Shown here: positions 45,801 through 53,896 of the stretch, one piece after another
How the letters are laid out: each line of letters opens with the position of its first letter
How positions within the stretch are numbered: position 1 is the stretch's first letter
Assembly (NCBI GenBank): GCA_017407115.1
Contig: JAFQXD010000060.1
Coordinates: forward strand, 1 to 64,000
Direction of reading: 5' to 3'
DNA from: Methanobrevibacter sp.
GTDB taxonomy: Archaea > Methanobacteriota > Methanobacteria > Methanobacteriales > Methanobacteriaceae
Length of the DNA stretch: 64,000 nucleotides
Made by a program: the position numbers and the translations under genes
The notes under the pieces: generated by a model
What the model was told of the DNA's origin: nothing
The model's input: the letters and a program-made list of their open reading frames with translations, nothing else
Databases searched by the model: none

Positions 45801-46629
45801 CATTTCTCTGGAAAACAAGTCTTTCGTGATTTTTGATGAAAAAACAATCACAGTTATTTTAAAAGATAATGATGGCAATCCTATTTCAAATAAAACTGTG
45901 CATATCAGTGTGGACGGCAATAATTTCACTAAAACAAGTGGTAGTGACGGAAACATTTCATTAGATGTTAATTTGACAACTGCGGGAATATTCAATATCA
46001 CAGCCACATTTTCAGGTGATGAGGATTACAATCCGTCTGAAAGCACATCATATGTCAAAGTTGAAAAGCAAAATACCAGTGTAACTGTGCCAAACAAATC
46101 ATTTGTCATAACCGCATATTCCAACACATTAATCGTTACTTTAAGTGATGTAAACAGCAATCCTCTTTCAAACAAAACAATAACAATCAATATTAACGGT
46201 AAAAATTATGATAAGGTCACTAATGGTAAAGGTCAGGTTAGCTTTAAGGTTTCACTTCCAGCCAAATCTTACAAGGTCAGTGCAATATTTGCGGGAGATG
46301 AAAATTATGCTCAAACTAGTGGTGTTGGAACAATAAAGGTTTTAAAGGAACAAACAAAATTATCTGCTCCTAAAAAAACATACAAAAAGACAGCCAAAAC
46401 TAAAAAGATAACTGCAACATTAAAGAACAGTAAAGGTAAAGCTATTGCTTATAAAAATGTTAAGTTTAAGGTGAATGGTAAAACATACACTAAAAAGACA
46501 AATTCCAAAGGGGTTGCAACTCTTACAATAAATCTTAGCACTAAAAAAACCTATACTGTTAATGTTCAATTTGCAGGTGATGCAAAATACAAGCCAGTTT
46601 CTATAAAGTCAAGTGTAAAAATAGTTTAG
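42844..46629 (+). CDS. Adhesin-like surface protein, two beta-helix modules (1261 aa)
   Basis: ATG 42844 has GGAG a few bases upstream. A signal peptide (LPFLILLLLVFIMPTTFA) precedes the mature part. Beta-helix modules open near 43060 (IYVSTEGDDKNSG) and 44425 (VYVSNEDGDDDNTG), with many GGAI/GGAV turns and NNTA/NNSA segments. NYWGAN marks the end of the second helix near 45375. Three to four Ig-like repeats follow (NKSFVIFDEKTI, NKSFVITAYSNT). The final Lys-rich domain starts KKTYKKTAKTKKITATL. It lacks the FDFESV cassette and so belongs to a second C-terminal class with the next gene. It is secreted; ligand unknown. The following gene starts 57 bases after the stop. Confidence 0.9.
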   Translation: MKMCFNKILPFLILLLLVFIMPTTFAQDVDNSTDIALENTVDDYVGIDIESNNENGAESNEGLSAASDAIYVSTEGDDKNSGSESAPFATIYRAVNVALDSGITNIYILEGTYKENSIPIETSVNIIGIGNVVIDAERTDRIFKIDGEYEVELSNLTLINGVAPTDGVTYDIHETVYYAGGGAISIKTAYVKMNYMTFINNSAEEFGGAINVEATNCVIRNSKFVSNYAGVFGGAVDFEENNGTIENCTFINNEAGNGGAVGCIASACTITDSYFENNTAENGAAVFIENGDLTGDDSNSHLIKNNRFIRNYATQQGGAIEVENQQMNQNADWTLIDSNEFLDNYAYNGGAISAYYGDAGIRNNVFVNNTAGYGGAIASISTTDSAYIIIGGIYLNNNTIINCRAEENGNAIFNMGYFGSVANITFNGGETVYSTDGKAVILNVTVCDDMGNPISGSPIEFIVDGKDTINPATDLYEGVGSVRYVPRENGTFVVSGKFYKKFNQNIINVITSNITVENAIADYFGTVYVSNEDGDDDNTGAQSSPVKTFNQAYVLATRAGGSFDIVVLEGTYYVPGYTVAKSLNVTGIGNPVLDGKNQGTLFSLYGGPNDEFHFTGLTFTNGVASPSKYAGMNEGGAIFFKGGNLYLENDTFSSNSASDYGGAVHINKGMTDYGEFYKAFAYINNCKFINNAVKYFGGAISLYDSDVYVTNCYFESNQAEKKGGAISLLNGMANLTVINSTFIKNSAKDNGGALEIEALNTYNVRYFADIYNSTFISNSAKYGGAVIGTDNVISGCVFKDNSADVWGGAVLYNDTTSIIINSIFENNEAGEGASYYGYSNVINDNYWGANFKNSNEITKRIAVIKNDTESRSWINPVVVNDTSIHTWINVVISGPERVLSGNYNFTVKFALNNGDDLDSYVPEYALKVTNSKSSNKISASSISVSNNPTVINYMANDIGNDKISVLRGNTLVTSANIVVYAKKDTSISLENKSFVIFDEKTITVILKDNDGNPISNKTVHISVDGNNFTKTSGSDGNISLDVNLTTAGIFNITATFSGDEDYNPSESTSYVKVEKQNTSVTVPNKSFVITAYSNTLIVTLSDVNSNPLSNKTITININGKNYDKVTNGKGQVSFKVSLPAKSYKVSAIFAGDENYAQTSGVGTIKVLKEQTKLSAPKKTYKKTAKTKKITATLKNSKGKAIAYKNVKFKVNGKTYTKKTNSKGVATLTINLSTKKTYTVNVQFAGDAKYKPVSIKSSVKIV

Positions 46630-46653
46630 AATAGTTTTAACTATTCTTTTTTA
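46628..46653 (+). terminator. Hairpin terminator overlapping stop codon
   Basis: AGAATAGTT (46628-46636) pairs with AACTATTCT (46639-46647), then six T residues. The stem uses the last bases of the TAG stop. The short gap to the next gene means some read-through is likely. Confidence 0.65.
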
Positions 46654-46686
46654 TATTTTTAATGAAATGGATGTTTTGGAGATAAT

Positions 46687-49600
46687 ATGAAATATAAGTA
46701 TTTGGGATTAGCTGTTTTAATAATTCTTTGTTTGGTCATAATTCCTATCAGCTTTGCAAGCCCTGTGGATTCTGATAACTTGTCCAATAGCTCATATGTG
46801 GCTGAAAATTATCCTAGTGTTAGTTTGGCTGAGAATAGCTATTATGGGGAAAACAACCATTCTATTGAAGAGCCAATGTTGGACGATGATTTCGCAGGCA
46901 CTAAAATCACAATTACAAACAGAAACACGTTTTATGTCAACGCTTCTTATAGTGGTGCAAGCGAACTAGGTACAATAGATAATCCGTTTAAGGATATAAA
47001 CTCTGCATTTTCCAGTTTATCTGTAAATAGGAGTATCGTTAATATTTATATTGCCGAAGGAAGTTACACAGTTTCAAAAACAGTAGATATAAACAAGAAT
47101 TTAAACATTGTCGGTGTAAATCCATTGAATACAGTAATAAGTGGAAGTGACAGGACTGGAATATTCAATGTCAATAAAAATAATCTTGTAATAAACATTA
47201 TTAATTTAACATTTACCCAGGGAAACACTTACTATGGTGGGGCCATTTATAATAATAGGAGTTCTGTAAGGTTAGTCAATGATATTTTTAGAGATAATTA
47301 TGCATTTGGATATACTTCAAAGTTACAAAACTATTCTGCAGCAGGCGGAGCCCTTTACAATGATGGCGGGACATTCAAGATTTATAATTCAACTTTTATA
47401 AACAATCACGCTAAATCAAGTCTCAATGTTTATGCAGGAGCAATTTACAGTGAATTTGGTTCCATTTCTATTTTGAACTCTAAATTTATCAACAATGAAG
47501 TCGATGATGCAGATTACGGATCAGGTGGAGCCATTTATAATTTCAATGGTTTTTTAACAGTCTCCAATTGCGTTTTCTCGAACAACATGATTAAAAGTAA
47601 CTATTCAATTGGAGGAGCTATTTATAGTTACGAGGGAAAAAATGTCTATGTAATTAATTCCACTTTCGATGGCAATGAAATCTATGGAAAATATACTTTT
47701 GGAAGCGCTATTGCAAACAGTGCGGTATTGCTTGATGTTGTAAACTCATCATTTTCAAATCATCTTGCAAACGGCATTGCTCCAAAAAATACAACAATTT
47801 TCAATATTAATGGCTATTATAACTTCATTAATTCTTCAATGGCCAATAACACAATTAAGGATTCTAGAGAAAATATTTTAATCTGTCTTGAAGACCAATT
47901 TGTCATATCAGATGCATTTGACGACGAATTGCTTCAAAATCTGCCGTCCAAATATGATTTGAGAAATAGCGGGGATGTAACATACGCTAAAAATCAGGGA
48001 AGTTCAGGAGCTTGTTGGGCATTTTCAACCCTTGCCGCTTTAGAGTCATTTTTAATAAAAACTGAAAACGTTTCATATGATTTGTCCGAAAATAATTTAA
48101 AGAATGTAATGAATTATAGGGGAGTTAACGGTACCGATTGGCCTGACGGAGGTAACTATCAAATGGCTCTTGCATATCTGCTTCGTTGGGATGGTCCGGT
48201 CGATGAAAACGATGATCCATTCAGCGCTTACTCAATCATCCCGAATTATGATGTTTCTCCTATGAAGCATGTTCAGGGAGCAATGTTTTTACCAATAAGA
48301 ATGGGGTATTTGGATAATAATCAAATTAAATATGCTGTAATGAAATATGGAGCTTTATATGCTTCAATTTATGGAACTTCAATGATTAAAAATGTGTATA
48401 ATAGTGCGGCTCAAATTCCAAATCATGCCGTTGCCATTGTCGGATGGGATGACAACTATGCAGCCAGCAAATTTTTAGGCACAAAACCGCCAGGTAATGG
48501 GGCCTGGATTATCAAAAACAGTTGGGGTACAAGCTATGGCGATAAGGGATTTGGCTATGTCTCCTACTATGATAAAACATTTGCAGGTTTTGCACTTGAT
48601 AGCCTTTCCGCATTGGCATTTACGAATGTTGAAAATGTAACCAATTACAAGGACATTTATCAATATGACCTTTTGGGAAATACCTATGAATCATTAGGAT
48701 TTGGATCTAATGTAGCTTATCTGGCTAATCAGTTTGAAGCCGTATCTGATAATCCATTGTCCGCTTTCGGATTTTATGCATATGGAATGTCAGATTATGA
48801 TGCAGATATTTATGTAAACGGCGAGTTGAAATATTCACAAAAAGGAAACGTTTCATATGCTGGTTATCATACTATAAAATTAAATCAGCTGGTAGATTTG
48901 ACTAAAGGAGATATTTTTAGAATTAACCTTAAATTAAATACCTATGACTCCATTTTCCCGATTGCAATAGAATCAGCTCGTAACGGATATTCCAGTAAAG
49001 CAAATGCAAGCTTAAATCAATCATTTGTAAGCCCTGATGGTGTTAATTGGTATGATATAGGTCAGGATTTTGATATAATTAAAATTTCCGGATGTTTTTA
49101 CAATAAAACTCTTGAAAGAGCAAATGTTTGTCTTAAAGCATACACTGCAAATTGCGGCAATTTAAAATTGAATCTCACTTCCAGCCCTTCACTTTTCTAT
49201 AAAGGAGATGAAATTACATTATCATTTGATTTGTATAATGTTGGTGATTATGTAAAAGGAGTTAACCTGTCATTTAATCTTGATGAAATTTGTGAAATGA
49301 TGGCTGTTAACCTAACCAAAGGAAATTTCAAGGATAATGTTTGGATTATCGATGAGTTGGCAAATAATGAATCAGCAACTTTAAACCTAACAGTAAAAAT
49401 GCTTGAAAATAAAGATTGGGCTTTTAATTCAGTAGTAATCAAATCATCTGATGTTGTTAAAAATAATCATGAAGTGATTAACTTCAATATGAGTTATGCC
49501 GGTTTTACAAAATTTTTAGTGGAAAATATGACTTCACTTTCAAAATCAGGCGAAACAGTTAATATAACATTAATCGACGGTTTGTCCAAACCTGTGGCCA

Positions 49601-50622
49601 ACGCCAAAGTTTTGGTTTGCTGGGGTGGTGAAAACATTACTTTAGCAAGTGATGGAAACGGTTCAATCAAGTTAAAATTGGATTTATTGGAAGGAAGTTA
49701 TTTATACAACATTTATTTTGTTGGAGATTCAATATATCATCCAACTAACGCTTCATTCAATGTTAACATTTGTAAAAGGCCATCAAAATTGGTCAATACT
49801 AATCAAACGGTTTTCTATTATTCCGAAGATATTTTGGTATTTTTGGCTGATGGGGATGGAAAAGCCTTGGCAGACAGATATGTCATATTTAATGGTACAA
49901 ATATAGGCATTAGTGACAGTAATGGAGTTGCAAAATTACCTTATAACCTTAAATCAGGAAATTATACAATTGAATCTTTATTTGAAGGTGATGATTTATA
50001 TTATTCATCTAATTGCACTTTCAATATTTCGATAATAAAAAAAGATACGTTATTGTCATCCAATACCATTAATACATATGCAGTCGTTTTAAACAGTGAC
50101 AAGAATAGTGCTCCGTATCTTAAAGTATATTTGAAGGATTCAAATAATACTGCACTGACCAATAAAAGTATTCAAATCAAATTGGCTTCCAAAACTTATA
50201 ATTTGCACACTGATGAGAATGGTGTTGCTAAATTGCAGATTGATATAGCAAAATCTGGAACATATGTGGCACAAATCAAATTTTGGGGTGATGATGAGTA
50301 CAACGGCCTTGCCATATCAAGTAAAGTGGTAATCAAAAAGAAAAAGGTTTCAATGACTGTTCCAGCTAAAACTTATAAAAAAGCCGCTAAGGCTAAAAAG
50401 CTGACCGTAACATTAAGGGACAGTAAAGGTAAAGCTATTTCAAATAAGATGGTCTACTTTAAGGTCAATGGAAAAACATACTCTGCAAAAACCAATAAGA
50501 ATGGTTTGGCTAGCGTCAATGTGAAAATCACTAAGAAAAAAACTTATAAGGTTAATGTTAATTTTAAGGGAGATTCATCATACAATAAAATTTCCAAAAC
50601 TTCAAAAGTAATTATCAAATAA
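46687..50622 (+). CDS. Adhesin-like protein with papain-type (C1) cysteine peptidase domain (1311 aa)
   Basis: ATG 46687 follows TTGGAGATAAT. A signal peptide ends near ISFASP. A beta-helix occupies residues ~80-400. The C1 peptidase begins LPSKYDLRN, like the mature end of papain-type enzymes, with Gln437, Cys443 in SGACWAF, His580 in NHAVAIVGWDD and Asn611 in IKNSWG, so the catalytic set is complete. A lectin-like accessory domain (~residues 660-820, ending NVCLKAYT), a CARDB-like segment, three Ig-like repeats and a Lys-rich domain (AKTYKKAAKAKKLTVTL) follow. It shares its domain order with the 1793-aa protein but has fewer Ig repeats. Predicted extracellular peptidase at the wall, with unknown substrate. 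Possibly co-expressed with the preceding adhesin gene. Confidence 0.9.
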   Translation: MKYKYLGLAVLIILCLVIIPISFASPVDSDNLSNSSYVAENYPSVSLAENSYYGENNHSIEEPMLDDDFAGTKITITNRNTFYVNASYSGASELGTIDNPFKDINSAFSSLSVNRSIVNIYIAEGSYTVSKTVDINKNLNIVGVNPLNTVISGSDRTGIFNVNKNNLVINIINLTFTQGNTYYGGAIYNNRSSVRLVNDIFRDNYAFGYTSKLQNYSAAGGALYNDGGTFKIYNSTFINNHAKSSLNVYAGAIYSEFGSISILNSKFINNEVDDADYGSGGAIYNFNGFLTVSNCVFSNNMIKSNYSIGGAIYSYEGKNVYVINSTFDGNEIYGKYTFGSAIANSAVLLDVVNSSFSNHLANGIAPKNTTIFNINGYYNFINSSMANNTIKDSRENILICLEDQFVISDAFDDELLQNLPSKYDLRNSGDVTYAKNQGSSGACWAFSTLAALESFLIKTENVSYDLSENNLKNVMNYRGVNGTDWPDGGNYQMALAYLLRWDGPVDENDDPFSAYSIIPNYDVSPMKHVQGAMFLPIRMGYLDNNQIKYAVMKYGALYASIYGTSMIKNVYNSAAQIPNHAVAIVGWDDNYAASKFLGTKPPGNGAWIIKNSWGTSYGDKGFGYVSYYDKTFAGFALDSLSALAFTNVENVTNYKDIYQYDLLGNTYESLGFGSNVAYLANQFEAVSDNPLSAFGFYAYGMSDYDADIYVNGELKYSQKGNVSYAGYHTIKLNQLVDLTKGDIFRINLKLNTYDSIFPIAIESARNGYSSKANASLNQSFVSPDGVNWYDIGQDFDIIKISGCFYNKTLERANVCLKAYTANCGNLKLNLTSSPSLFYKGDEITLSFDLYNVGDYVKGVNLSFNLDEICEMMAVNLTKGNFKDNVWIIDELANNESATLNLTVKMLENKDWAFNSVVIKSSDVVKNNHEVINFNMSYAGFTKFLVENMTSLSKSGETVNITLIDGLSKPVANAKVLVCWGGENITLASDGNGSIKLKLDLLEGSYLYNIYFVGDSIYHPTNASFNVNICKRPSKLVNTNQTVFYYSEDILVFLADGDGKALADRYVIFNGTNIGISDSNGVAKLPYNLKSGNYTIESLFEGDDLYYSSNCTFNISIIKKDTLLSSNTINTYAVVLNSDKNSAPYLKVYLKDSNNTALTNKSIQIKLASKTYNLHTDENGVAKLQIDIAKSGTYVAQIKFWGDDEYNGLAISSKVVIKKKKVSMTVPAKTYKKAAKAKKLTVTLRDSKGKAISNKMVYFKVNGKTYSAKTNKNGLASVNVKITKKKTYKVNVNFKGDSSYNKISKTSKVIIK

Positions 50623-50849
50623 CTAAACCAGTTTTTTTCTTTTAATTTTTTAATAAATTTACTTTTTTTTACTTTTTGATGTAGATGGCACTGAAACAGA
50701 TTTGCAGGTTCAATTCCACCATACATATTTTTTAAGAAAACGTTTTATTATATTGACTTAATTAAAATATTAGTTAATTTAATCAATCGTAAAATTAATT
50801 ATATTGGCACTTCAAACGCTTTCAAAAATATGTTTGAAAAAAATAAAAA
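50623..50849. other. Intergenic region with a tRNA T-arm-like fragment
   Basis: Lies between convergent genes. T-rich runs after the 50622 stop may terminate the peptidase gene. GCAGGTTCAATTCCACC (about 50702-50718) resembles a tRNA T arm, but its stem does not pair fully and no other tRNA arm is present. Confidence 0.4.
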
Positions 50850-52055
50850 TTAAAAATCAATAGATTGATCTTTTTGAATTTGATTTCCGTTCCATGCCTG
50901 GATGCTAGTCCAGTCAGCATAAGGTTCTGTCCAGAATAAATCGGACGCAGGTAATCCCAATGCTAAAAATATGGAACAGCAGAAATAAACACTACCTGTA
51001 TTTATGTCATTTTCTGAAATATCTAGCTGTGAACCGTTCAATCCAACAAACAACCATCCATTGCTTGTGAAATTTTGATTTTCACCAAATTGTTTTTTCA
51101 AAACAGCGGTTAATGCAGACCTGACTTGGGCAGGATTAATATTTCTAGGCAATATTTTTAATAAAGCTGCTTGTGAAAGCAAATGGAAAATTCCACAACG
51201 ATAAGACAGGCAACTACCTATTAGAGGATATGTACCGTCCGGTGAGATGGTTCTTTCTAATTGAGAAGACAATCTTGATGATCTCATCAATTGAACATCC
51301 AATAGTTCACCTTCGTTAATGCCATATTTTCTCATAACTTTCAATATGTCATTCAACATAGGATGGATAACAATGCTGTTGAAATATCCGCTGGTGTAAT
51401 ATTCTCCATCAGAGTAAATTCCATCGCCTATGTAAAAGTCATCTCGAAATCTTCTAATTCCATAACTTAAACGCTCTTTATCACATTCTCCGGTAAATTC
51501 CAAAAGAGCAGCTTCAATCATTGCTGTAAACAATAGCCAGTGATTTTCATATGGTGCAATTACCCTGGTATTTTTTAACTCACGGATAATTCTGGCCTGG
51601 TCATCCATTGGTAAGTTAAGCCAAATTTGATTTTTAGCTCTAAGTAAACCTTGAGCGAATAAAGCAACATCAACTAAGGATTGCTTTGGTTCAACTACAA
51701 AAATATAATCATTATTATTTGGATTGACTGCATTTGAGATAGCTTTCATTGTGACTTTAATGTATTTTTCACGAAGAATTCCTTCCTCAGAGCTATCCGG
51801 CCCTAATTCTAACCAGGGTGCAATTCCATTGAAAACACGTGCAAAAGCCTCAAGGTATGAGAATTTTTGTCCTTCAGGACTGGTGGACTCATAAGGCATA
51901 TTTTTCCTTAATGTTCCTTTTGCTAAGTTTTTTAAAACAGGATTAGTTATTTTTTGTAATATTGAAATCCAATAAATCCTATCTTCCCAAACAGGGGTTT
52001 TTTCTTCAATAATAGGATCTTCTTTTTTCTTTAATCTTTTCAAAAATGAGCTCAT
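50850..52055 (-). CDS. DUF2264 domain-containing protein (putative (alpha/alpha)6-barrel glycosidase-like)
   Basis: The 401-aa protein matches the DUF2264 pattern as I know it: an N-terminal segment with a FSYLEAFARVFNGIAPWLEL stretch, NHWLLFTAMIEAALL, a GDGIYSDGEYYTSGYFNS segment and IHPML. The family is thought to have an (alpha/alpha)6 toroid fold related to glycan-processing enzymes, but the activity is not established. No signal peptide is seen, so it is probably cytoplasmic. No Shine-Dalgarno sequence precedes the ATG; an AATTTATATAAT box about 28 nt upstream on the minus strand suggests a leaderless mRNA. It diverges from leuC. A sugar-related role is inference. Confidence 0.7.
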   Translation of the reverse strand: MSSFLKRLKKKEDPIIEEKTPVWEDRIYWISILQKITNPVLKNLAKGTLRKNMPYESTSPEGQKFSYLEAFARVFNGIAPWLELGPDSSEEGILREKYIKVTMKAISNAVNPNNNDYIFVVEPKQSLVDVALFAQGLLRAKNQIWLNLPMDDQARIIRELKNTRVIAPYENHWLLFTAMIEAALLEFTGECDKERLSYGIRRFRDDFYIGDGIYSDGEYYTSGYFNSIVIHPMLNDILKVMRKYGINEGELLDVQLMRSSRLSSQLERTISPDGTYPLIGSCLSYRCGIFHLLSQAALLKILPRNINPAQVRSALTAVLKKQFGENQNFTSNGWLFVGLNGSQLDISENDINTGSVYFCCSIFLALGLPASDLFWTEPYADWTSIQAWNGNQIQKDQSIDF

Positions 52056-52077
52056 AATATTATTTTTGTATACTTAT

Positions 52078-52125
52078 TATATAAATTTGATTTTTTTTGA
52101 AAAATAAAACGAACTTATATATTTT
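52078..52125. promoter_or_regulatory. Divergent promoter region of DUF2264 gene and leuC
   Basis: The minus-strand TATA-like box AATTTATATAAT (about 52076-52088) serves the DUF2264 gene, and ACTTATATATTTT (about 52113-52125) serves leuC. The two promoters are back to back within 112 bases. Confidence 0.5.
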
Positions 52126-52166
52126 ATAAAATATAAATATTTATCATTATTAAGAGGTTTGAAAAT

Positions 52167-53420
52167 ATGCCAACAATGTCTGAAAAAATATTAGCTAAAG
52201 CATCTGGTAAAAATCAAGTTGAGGCTGGAGATATAGTTATAGCAAATATTGATGTGGCAATGACACATGATTTAACTGGACCTCTTTCAGTGGAGTCATT
52301 TGAAAAGATTGGGGCCGAAAAAGTCTGGGATCCATCCAAAATCGTGATTCCTTTTGACCACCAGGTTCCGGCAGATTCAATTGACTCAGCCAATAATCAC
52401 ATATTGATGAGAGAATTTGTTAAAGAACAGGGTATTGAACATTTTTATGATGTCAATCAGGGAGTTTGCCATCAGATTCTTCCGGAATTGGGACATGTCG
52501 TGCCAGGGGAAGTAATTGTAGGTGCAGATTCACACACCTGTACTCATGGTGCTTTAGGAGCATTTGCCACTGGTATCGGTTCAACTGACATGGCAATGGT
52601 ATTTTCCGAAGGCAACTTATGGTTTAAGGTACCTGAAACCAACAGATTTGAAATTAATGGCAAACTGAAAGAAAATGTCTATGCGAAGGATGTGATATTG
52701 CATATTATCGGCCAGGTCGGCGTTGACGGTTCAACATACAAGGCCTGTGAATTTGCAGGTGAAACTGTTGGCGACATGAGCGTATCCGATAGGATGGTAT
52801 TATGTAACATGGCTATTGAAATGGGTGGAAAAACAGGTTTGGTGGAACCTGACCAAAAAACAATAGATTATGTTGAAGCTCGCTCAAATAAACCCTATAA
52901 GGTTTATAAAACAGATTTGGATTCATCATCTCTTAATATAATTGATATTGATGTAAGTGACTTGGAACCTCAGGTTGCTTGTCCTCATAATGTTGATAAC
53001 GTTTGTCCTGTAAGTGAAGTCGACCAGGAAATAGACCAGGTATTTTTAGGGTCCTGCACAAATGGTCGAATCACAGACTTAAGGCAGGCTGCAAAAATAT
53101 TGAAAGGCAATAAGGTGGCCAACGGCACTAGGATGCTGGTTATTCCCGCATCAAAAGAAGTATACTCAATGGCCCTTGATGAAGGATTGCTGAAAATTTT
53201 TGTTGATGCCGGAGCACTTGTCAGCGCTCCTTGTTGCGGCCCGTGTCTTGGAGGACACACTGGAATCATTGGTCCTGGAGAAGTAAGTCTTTCCACTTCC
53301 AATAGAAACTTTAAAGGCAGACAAGGTTCACCAGACGGAAAAGTTTATCTGTCCTCAGCGGCTGTTGCTGCGGCTTCAGCCATTGAAGGAAGAATTGTAG
53401 CGCCGGGGGTGATATTATGA
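52167..53420 (+). CDS. leuC: 3-isopropylmalate dehydratase large subunit (aconitase family)
   Basis: Large, Fe-S carrying subunit of the enzyme that isomerises 2-isopropylmalate to 3-isopropylmalate in leucine synthesis. The 417-aa length matches the short archaeal form. Cluster ligands are Cys297 (GSCTNGR), Cys357 and Cys360 (CCGPC); [20 protein letters not shown] is also family-typical. GAGGT precedes the ATG. Its stop overlaps the leuD start (ATGA), and leuB follows. Methanogens also have a homoaconitase paralogue for coenzyme B synthesis; the large subunit alone does not decide, but the small subunit next to it favours the leucine role. Confidence 0.8.
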   Translation: MPTMSEKILAKASGKNQVEAGDIVIANIDVAMTHDLTGPLSVESFEKIGAEKVWDPSKIVIPFDHQVPADSIDSANNHILMREFVKEQGIEHFYDVNQGVCHQILPELGHVVPGEVIVGADSHTCTHGALGAFATGIGSTDMAMVFSEGNLWFKVPETNRFEINGKLKENVYAKDVILHIIGQVGVDGSTYKACEFAGETVGDMSVSDRMVLCNMAIEMGGKTGLVEPDQKTIDYVEARSNKPYKVYKTDLDSSSLNIIDIDVSDLEPQVACPHNVDNVCPVSEVDQEIDQVFLGSCTNGRITDLRQAAKILKGNKVANGTRMLVIPASKEVYSMALDEGLLKIFVDAGALVSAPCCGPCLGGHTGIIGPGEVSLSTSNRNFKGRQGSPDGKVYLSSAAVAAASAIEGRIVAPGVIL

Positions 53421-53896
53421 AAGGAACTGCATGGAAATTTGGAGACGATATTGATACGGACATCATCGTTCCTGGAAGATACTTAATATACACTGATGAA
53501 GAAAGATTGGCAGAGCACTGTATGGAAGGTTTGGATGCTGATTTCGATAAAAAATGCAAAAAAGGAGATTTTATCGTTGCCGGAAAGAATTTCGGTTGCG
53601 GGTCATCCCGTGAACATGCACCGATTGCGCTTAAAGGCGCAGGAGTTTCAGCAGTAATCGCAGAGTCCTTTGCTAGAATCTTTTACAGAAATGCTACAAA
53701 TGTTGGTGTTCCGCTTTTGGAGGCTCCAGGAATTACAGAACTTGTAGAAAATCAAGAAGAAATTGAAGTTGACATGGAAAAAGGAATGATAACCAATAAA
53801 AATGGGGAATCAATCTCATTTAAAAAGTTACCTCCATTCATGTTGGAAATATTAGAGCAAGGTGGTTTGATTGAATACCTCAAAAACAAAAAATAA
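53417..53896 (+). CDS. leuD: 3-isopropylmalate dehydratase small subunit
   Basis: Swivel-domain small subunit (159 aa) that completes the active site with LeuC. Typical motifs are [31 protein letters not shown] and [11 protein letters not shown]. The specificity loop after PGR reads YLIY (residues 22-25). In methanogen homoaconitase this loop is YLRT, with an Arg that recognises the longer acid, whereas the isopropylmalate enzyme has a hydrophobic loop; that supports LeuD. The start overlaps leuC by 4 bases, with GGGGGTGAT as ribosome binding site. Confidence 0.82.
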   Translation: MKGTAWKFGDDIDTDIIVPGRYLIYTDEERLAEHCMEGLDADFDKKCKKGDFIVAGKNFGCGSSREHAPIALKGAGVSAVIAESFARIFYRNATNVGVPLLEAPGITELVENQEEIEVDMEKGMITNKNGESISFKKLPPFMLEILEQGGLIEYLKNKK

